From contig JALHST010000102.1 of assembly GCA_022865355.1 (NCBI GenBank), positions 1 to 36,738 of the forward strand: a stretch of DNA of 36,738 nucleotides, in the 5' to 3' direction. A model generated the notes under the pieces. The model saw nothing but the letters and a program-made list of their open reading frames with translations, searched no databases and had not been told where the DNA came from. The position numbers were made by a program, and so were the translations under genes. The DNA is from Maribacter sp. GTDB taxonomy: Bacteria; Bacteroidota; Bacteroidia; Flavobacteriales; Flavobacteriaceae. Positions 33,208 through 36,738 of the stretch are shown piece by piece; position 1 is the stretch's first letter; every line of letters starts with the position of its first letter.

Positions 33208-35721
33208 ATGCCGATGAAACACAAATATCAAATTGACGGGATGACCTGCGATGGTTGTCGTTCTCATGTTGAGAACGTACTGAATGTTATCGAGGGGGTA
33301 AAAAAAGTAAGCGTAGATCTAGCAAGTAAAGTGGCCGAAATAGAGATGGATTCCCATATTCCCCTATCAGTTTTTCAGGAGGCTTTACAAAAAGATGGCG
33401 GGGCCTACGGTATCCGTATGCCCGGTGACCCGCATTCCCATAATGAAAAATCTACATCAGAAAAAATTAGCGGATCAAAGGGGAAAGGTACATTTTATTG
33501 TCCCATGCGATGCGAAGGGGATAAAACCTATGACCTTCCTGGAGATTGCCCGGTATGTGGGATGGATTTGGTTGAGGAAGTTGACCTTAGGTTGGGGTCG
33601 GCAACCCAGTACACTTGTCCCATGCATCCAGAAATCATACGGGATGCCCCCGGGTCGTGCCCCATCTGTGGCATGGATCTGGTTCCCATGCAACCCGATA
33701 CTTCAGCAGAAGAACTTAAGTATAAAAAGCTTTTAAAAAAGTTCTGGATCGCCATGGCATTCACCCTTCCGATTTTCCTTTTGGCCATGGGTGAAATGTG
33801 GCCTGGGAATCCTTTGCACAGGCTGTTGTCAATGAAAAACTGGAATTGGGTACAATTCGGATTGTCCTTACCGGTAGTTTTTTATGCGACCAGGATGTTC
33901 TTCGAAAGGGCCTATAGGTCTATTATAACCTGGAATCTGAACATGTTTACACTTATTGGCATCGGTGCCGGGGTGGCTTGGACTTTTAGTGTCTTCGGGA
34001 TGCTTTTCCCCGATTTCTTTCCACAGGAATTTAAGTCGGAAGCGGGTACCGTACATGTGTATTTTGAAGCGGCCACCGTAATTCTGACTTTAGTGCTTTT
34101 GGGCCAAGTACTGGAAGCCCGGGCACATAGCAAGACCAACTCGGCCGTAAAGGAGCTTTTGAAATTGGCACCGAATAAGGCGATACGGGTCGTTAATGGG
34201 AATGATGAAGAAATTGTCATTGACGCCATAAAGGTAGGCGATGTCCTACGGGTAAAACCGGGCGATAAAATCCCGGTAGATGGTACGATTACCGAAGGGG
34301 AAACGTCAGTAGATGAATCTATGATAACCGGCGAACCCATTCCTGTGACGAAATCGGTTTCGGATAAAGTAAATAGTGGCACCATTAATGGCAATCAGTC
34401 CTTTTTGATGACTGCTGAGAAAGTAGGTAGCGATACGTTGCTTTCCCAAATCATACACATGGTGAATGAAGCGAGTCGCAGCAGGGCGCCAATTCAGAAT
34501 CTTGCCGATAAGGTATCTGGGTATTTTGTCCCGGTAGTCGTGTTAATCGCCATCATCACCTTCGTGATTTGGGCACTCTGGGGTCCAGAACCATCCTATG
34601 TATACGCTTTGGCAAATGCCATTGCAGTATTGATTATTGCTTGCCCATGTGCCCTAGGACTAGCAACCCCTATGAGCGTAATGGTCGGTGTTGGCAAGGG
34701 CGCACAAAATGGCATCCTTATAAAAAGTGCGGAGGCCTTGGAAAAAATGAATAAAATACAGACCCTGATCATAGATAAAACCGGTACCATTACTGAAGGA
34801 AAACCAAAAGTTGAAAAAATTGGGTATTTCAAGGATGAGTTTACAGAACAGCAAGTATTACAATATATCGTTTCTATAAACCAATTTAGTGAACATCCGT
34901 TGGCGGAGGCAAGCGTGGCGTACGGGAAAGAAAAAGGCGTGAAATTATTGAAGGCGGAGAATTTTAAGTCCGTTAGCGGAAAAGGGGTAGAAGCCACGGT
35001 CAACAATAAAAAGGTATTCCTAGGCAACACTAAGATGATGGCAGATGCCGCGACCGAAGTATCTAAAGATTTACGGCAAGAAGCGGAATCTTTTCAAAAA
35101 CAGGGAAAAACCGTTTCCTATCTGTCGATCGAGGGGCAGGCTGCAGGGTATATGGTCATCGGGGATGCCATCAAGAAATCTAGTATACAGGCCATCAAGG
35201 AATTACAGGATATGGGAATAGAGGTCATCATGTTGACCGGGGATAACAAGGAAACGGCCGCGGCAGTGGCCAAGGAATTACATCTCACAGGGTATCGGGC
35301 GGGCATGTTACCGGAAGACAAATTGAAGGAAGTTGAAAAATTACAAAAAGAGGGTAAAGTGGTAGCCATGGCGGGCGATGGCATCAATGACGCCCCGGCA
35401 CTGGCCAAAAGTGATGTTGGTATCGCTATGGGTACGGGTACCGACGTGGCCATCGAGAGCGCTGGTATTACTCTGGTGAAGGGCGATTTACAGGGCATTG
35501 TACGTGCCCGAAACCTCAGTGGGCTAGTGATGGGAAACATCAAACAAAACCTATTTTTCGCCTTGGTTTATAACACTATCGGAGTCCCGATCGCGGCCGG
35601 GGTGCTGTTTCCTTTCTTTGGCGTGTTATTATCTCCCATGATTGCGGCAGCGGCTATGAGTTTTAGTTCGGTTTCGGTGATAGGGAATGCCCTTCGTTTG
35701 AGAACAGCGAAACTATCGTAA
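33208..35721 (+). CDS. copA: Copper-translocating P1B-type ATPase with HMA and two heavy-metal-binding domains
   Basis: An 837-residue metal pump exporting Cu(I) (or Ag(I)) from the cytosol. N-terminal domains in order: HMA domain with GMTCDGC (Cys14, Cys17), a His-containing linker (DPHSHNE), then two heavy-metal-binding domains at 96-122 (YCPM...CPVCGMDL) and 134-161 (TCPMHP...CPICGMDL). The ATPase core has Cys479-Pro-Cys481 in the membrane metal site, TGEPIPV, DKTGT with phosphorylated Asp523, the SEHP nucleotide motif and [10 protein letters not shown]. The last helices carry [11 protein letters not shown] and [15 protein letters not shown], the Cu(I) subgroup signature. The start may be Met1 or Met3. 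It is the last gene of the locus and lies after a hairpin, so it may be separately adjusted. Confidence 0.95.
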   Translation: MPMKHKYQIDGMTCDGCRSHVENVLNVIEGVKKVSVDLASKVAEIEMDSHIPLSVFQEALQKDGGAYGIRMPGDPHSHNEKSTSEKISGSKGKGTFYCPMRCEGDKTYDLPGDCPVCGMDLVEEVDLRLGSATQYTCPMHPEIIRDAPGSCPICGMDLVPMQPDTSAEELKYKKLLKKFWIAMAFTLPIFLLAMGEMWPGNPLHRLLSMKNWNWVQFGLSLPVVFYATRMFFERAYRSIITWNLNMFTLIGIGAGVAWTFSVFGMLFPDFFPQEFKSEAGTVHVYFEAATVILTLVLLGQVLEARAHSKTNSAVKELLKLAPNKAIRVVNGNDEEIVIDAIKVGDVLRVKPGDKIPVDGTITEGETSVDESMITGEPIPVTKSVSDKVNSGTINGNQSFLMTAEKVGSDTLLSQIIHMVNEASRSRAPIQNLADKVSGYFVPVVVLIAIITFVIWALWGPEPSYVYALANAIAVLIIACPCALGLATPMSVMVGVGKGAQNGILIKSAEALEKMNKIQTLIIDKTGTITEGKPKVEKIGYFKDEFTEQQVLQYIVSINQFSEHPLAEASVAYGKEKGVKLLKAENFKSVSGKGVEATVNNKKVFLGNTKMMADAATEVSKDLRQEAESFQKQGKTVSYLSIEGQAAGYMVIGDAIKKSSIQAIKELQDMGIEVIMLTGDNKETAAAVAKELHLTGYRAGMLPEDKLKEVEKLQKEGKVVAMAGDGINDAPALAKSDVGIAMGTGTDVAIESAGITLVKGDLQGIVRARNLSGLVMGNIKQNLFFALVYNTIGVPIAAGVLFPFFGVLLSPMIAAAAMSFSSVSVIGNALRLRTAKLS

Positions 35722-36004
35722 AATAAAGGTAAGAAGAACAAATTCAGTAAAAATCAGGATGCCAAAAACACGGCCCTTCAATGCTATTGTCCTCGGCACG
35801 ATACAACTCATGATCGTACTACACACTAAAAAACAGAAAACCGCGTTCTTCTTGAAATAATCGATGTGTTTTGCATTGTGGGCACATCGGTCTGTAGAAA
35901 AAAGTGTATAAACTTGTTAGAAAATATGTTTATAACTAATTCCTCGAAATTTAAAACACAGGAAAAAAAAAGTAGTTTTAATTGAAATTTTAATCATTTC
36001 AATC
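35722..36004. other. Intergenic region before the H1-like genes
   Basis: This 283-bp stretch follows copA and has no clear copA terminator. It contains one 33-codon ATG frame (35759-35860) without family features, which I do not call as a gene. Its last 91 bases are the leader of the first H1-like gene. Nothing else is seen. Confidence 0.6.
35914..35986 (+). promoter_or_regulatory. Conserved leader element of the first H1-like gene
   Basis: TTGTTA (35914-35919), 12 bases, ATAACTA (35932-35938), and then TTTTAATTGAA (35976-35986). The same three blocks occur ahead of the second H1-like gene at exactly the same distances from the ATG (91 and 29 bases). TTGTTA-N12-ATAACTA may be the promoter or a binding site; the third block would lie in the leader RNA. 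Confidence 0.55.
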
Positions 36005-36094
36005 ATGGCAACAGCAAAGAAAGCAGCTCCAAAAGCCGCCGCCAAAAAAGCCGCTCCAAAAGCAGCTAAAAAGGCACCAGCGAAGAAGAAGTAA
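36005..36094 (+). CDS. Very small histone H1-tail-like Ala/Lys/Pro protein (29 aa)
   Basis: A 29-residue protein beginning MATAKKAAPK and ending APAKKK, made only of Ala, Lys and Pro apart from Met1 and Thr3. It resembles the C-terminal tails of eukaryotic linker histone H1 and the bacterial H1-like proteins (Hc2, HctB, AlgP type), which bind DNA non-specifically by charge. Four features support a real gene: ATG context identical to the second copy (ATGGCAAC), a conserved 91-bp leader, TAA at 36092-36094, and a strong terminator 47 bp downstream. It would be among the smallest of its kind. DNA compaction is inferred from composition; it could also act on RNA or as a truncated relic of the longer neighbour. 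Confidence 0.75.
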   Translation: MATAKKAAPKAAAKKAAPKAAKKAPAKKK

Positions 36095-36140
36095 TTCTTA
36101 TATCGGGTTTATAAGATAAGCCCTATGCAATGGAAAATCG

Positions 36141-36168
36141 AACCACCCGCGACCTGCGGGTGGTTTTT
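36141..36168 (+). terminator. Rho-independent terminator of the first H1-like gene
   Basis: AACCACCCGC (36141-36150) pairs perfectly with GCGGGTGGTT (36156-36165) around a GACCT loop, followed by a T run to 36168. It lies 46 bases after the stop codon at 36094 and makes the small gene its own transcription unit. Confidence 0.93.
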
Positions 36169-36440
36169 ATATTATGGTATACACACCGGGCTACTTTTCC
36201 CCGTCCCTGCACCCTGCATGAATACGCTTTCTTCCTTGATCCTTGGTCATAAAAATGGACAGGGCCAATCGATCAAATCCGAATTTCAATTCGCAACGCA
36301 TATCAAAATAGTGTATGGAAAATAGGTTGTCAATACGGTTTGAAACACTATAATTGATTTTCCTACGTTCTTGGCCAAGCTCCTAATTATTTGGCCTTGT
36401 GGACATTGGGGGTGGTAGCGGGTGACAGCGAAATCAACAA

Positions 36441-36513
36441 TTGTTAAAAAGAATAATGATAACTAGCTCATAAAAAGCAATTTACAAAAGAAAAAAACCT
36501 AATTTTAATTGAA
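36441..36513 (+). promoter_or_regulatory. Conserved leader element of the second H1-like gene
   Basis: TTGTTA (36441-36446), 12 bases, ATAACTA (36459-36465) and TTTTAATTGAA (36503-36513) repeat the arrangement seen at 35914-35986, with the same spacing to the start codon. The two leaders can be aligned over 91 bases without a gap. Confidence 0.55.
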
Positions 36514-36531
36514 TATCTAAAATAATAAAGG

Positions 36532-36738
36532 ATGGCAACGACAAAAAAACCGGCAGCTAAGAAAGCGCCAGCAAAAAAAGCCGCTCCCAAGGCAGCGGCC
36601 AAGAAGACTCCTGCAAAGAAGGCTCCTGCAAAAAAAGCCGCTCCCAAGGCAGCGGCCAAGAAGGCTCCTTCCAAGAAGGCTCCTGCAAAGAAGGCTCCTG
36701 CAAAGAAAGCTCCTGCAAAGAAAGCTCCTGCAAAGAAA
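36532..36738 (+). CDS. Histone H1-like Ala/Lys/Pro-rich protein (3' partial)
   Basis: The first 69 codons of a gene that runs off the window. It starts MATTKKPAAKKAPAKK and continues in Ala, Lys, Pro with rare Thr and Ser, like the C-terminal tail of histone H1 and bacterial H1-like nucleoid proteins. It contains a 12-residue block encoded by an exact 36-bp repeat (36571-36606 and 36628-36663). From 36664 there is a tandem array of a 15-bp unit encoding APAKK (APSKK in the first copy), five copies to the window end. The start is fixed by the leader shared with the 29-residue paralogue. A non-specific DNA-binding, chromosome-condensing role is inferred from composition. The repeats make the gene prone to length change. 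Confidence 0.82.
   Translation, partial: MATTKKPAAKKAPAKKAAPKAAAKKTPAKKAPAKKAAPKAAAKKAPSKKAPAKKAPAKKAPAKKAPAKK
36571..36738 (+). repeat. Internal coding repeats of the H1-like gene
   Basis: Two exact copies of a 36-bp unit (36571-36606, 36628-36663) lie 57 bp apart. They are followed by five 15-bp units of the form GCTCCTGCAAAGAAR (36664-36738; the first unit has TCC for GCA and AAG for the first AAG/AAA choice). Near-identity at the DNA level, including codon choice, points to recent duplication by slippage or recombination. Confidence 0.85.

Larger units (their letters stand above)
36095..36531. other. Intergenic region between the two H1-like genes
   Basis: The region holds the terminator at 36141-36168 and, from 36441, the leader of the second gene. 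The middle part (36170-36440) shows no supported gene. One minus-strand frame open between 36382 and 36191 lacks a start near its beginning and has no recognisable motif. Confidence 0.6.

Noticed and set aside
35759-35860. 33-codon ATG frame after copA
   Set aside because: No family resemblance, no leader signal and no conservation evidence.
36125-36325. Plus-strand frame of 66 codons after the first H1-like gene
   Set aside because: It reads through the strong terminator at 36141-36168 and has no recognisable features.
36191-36382. Minus-strand open frame of about 63 codons between the H1-like genes
   Set aside because: It has no start codon near its beginning and no motif I recognise. It could be a decayed gene, but the support is too thin.
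36468-36674. Minus-strand frame of 68 codons rich in Ala, Phe and Gly
   Set aside because: It is the antisense shadow of the H1-like repeats and has no leader of its own.
36664-36738. Evenly spaced 15-bp repeats that could suggest a CRISPR-like array
   Set aside because: There are no spacers. The units are contiguous codons of a pentapeptide repeat.

Overview
The window reads as chromosomal DNA of a marine-type member of the Flavobacteriia (Bacteroidota). The grounds are gene families largely typical of that group (HYC_CC_PP, DUF3347, a GYDIA-type GHMP kinase beside a class II HMG-CoA reductase, Flavobacteria-style long CusA), AT-rich leaders with few Shine-Dalgarno sequences, and several copies of the Bacteroidota -7 promoter box TAnnTTTG. 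No rRNA, tRNA, CRISPR array, insertion sequence or phage gene was seen.

Layout. 1-978: 3' end of a PpiD/SurA-like periplasmic foldase. 1016-3258 (-): HMG-CoA reductase and GYDIA GHMP kinase, overlapping by ATGA (mevalonate branch). 3415-6992 (+): secreted dipeptidyl peptidase IV-like S9 peptidase followed by a POT di/tripeptide transporter, a peptide scavenging pair. 6989-11948 (-): surE, a small membrane protein, lpxB, a lipoprotein NlpC/P60 peptidase and comEC in one probable operon. 12144-14336 (+): Prc/Tsp tail-specific protease, ending at a strong terminator shared with convergent msrA. 14417-15711 (-): msrA and msrB, with a short possible gene remnant between them. 15869-16681 (+): membrane-anchored DNA/RNA non-specific endonuclease. 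16682-16980: interspersed repeats. 16981-22733 (-): the rod-shape cluster mreB, mreC, mreD, mrdA (PBP2), rodA. 22789-24864 (-): purH and a GAF protein related to free methionine-R-sulfoxide reductase.

24979-35721 (+) is the main accessory block, a copper/silver handling locus: HYC_CC_PP protein, CusA-type RND pump, TolC-type outer membrane channel, periplasmic adaptor with an N-terminal heavy-metal-binding domain and a C-terminal DUF3347 domain, a stand-alone DUF3347 lipoprotein, and a CopA-type P1B ATPase with one HMA and two heavy-metal-binding domains. The ATPase would move Cu(I) from cytosol to periplasm; the adaptor, lipoprotein and HYC_CC_PP protein would bind it there; the RND-TolC complex would expel it. 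No dedicated regulator gene is present, but a palindrome overlaps the likely pump promoter.

36005 to the end holds two tandem histone H1-tail-like genes (Ala/Lys/Pro only, plus the odd Thr/Ser). The first encodes only 29 residues and has its own terminator; the second runs off the window and is built of internal repeats. Their 91-bp leaders align without a gap, so they are a duplicated, probably co-regulated pair. The most promising lesser-known items are this H1-like pair, the HYC_CC_PP/DUF3347 copper modules, the GYDIA kinase, and the methionine-sulfoxide-reductase-like GAF protein that lacks its resolving cysteine.
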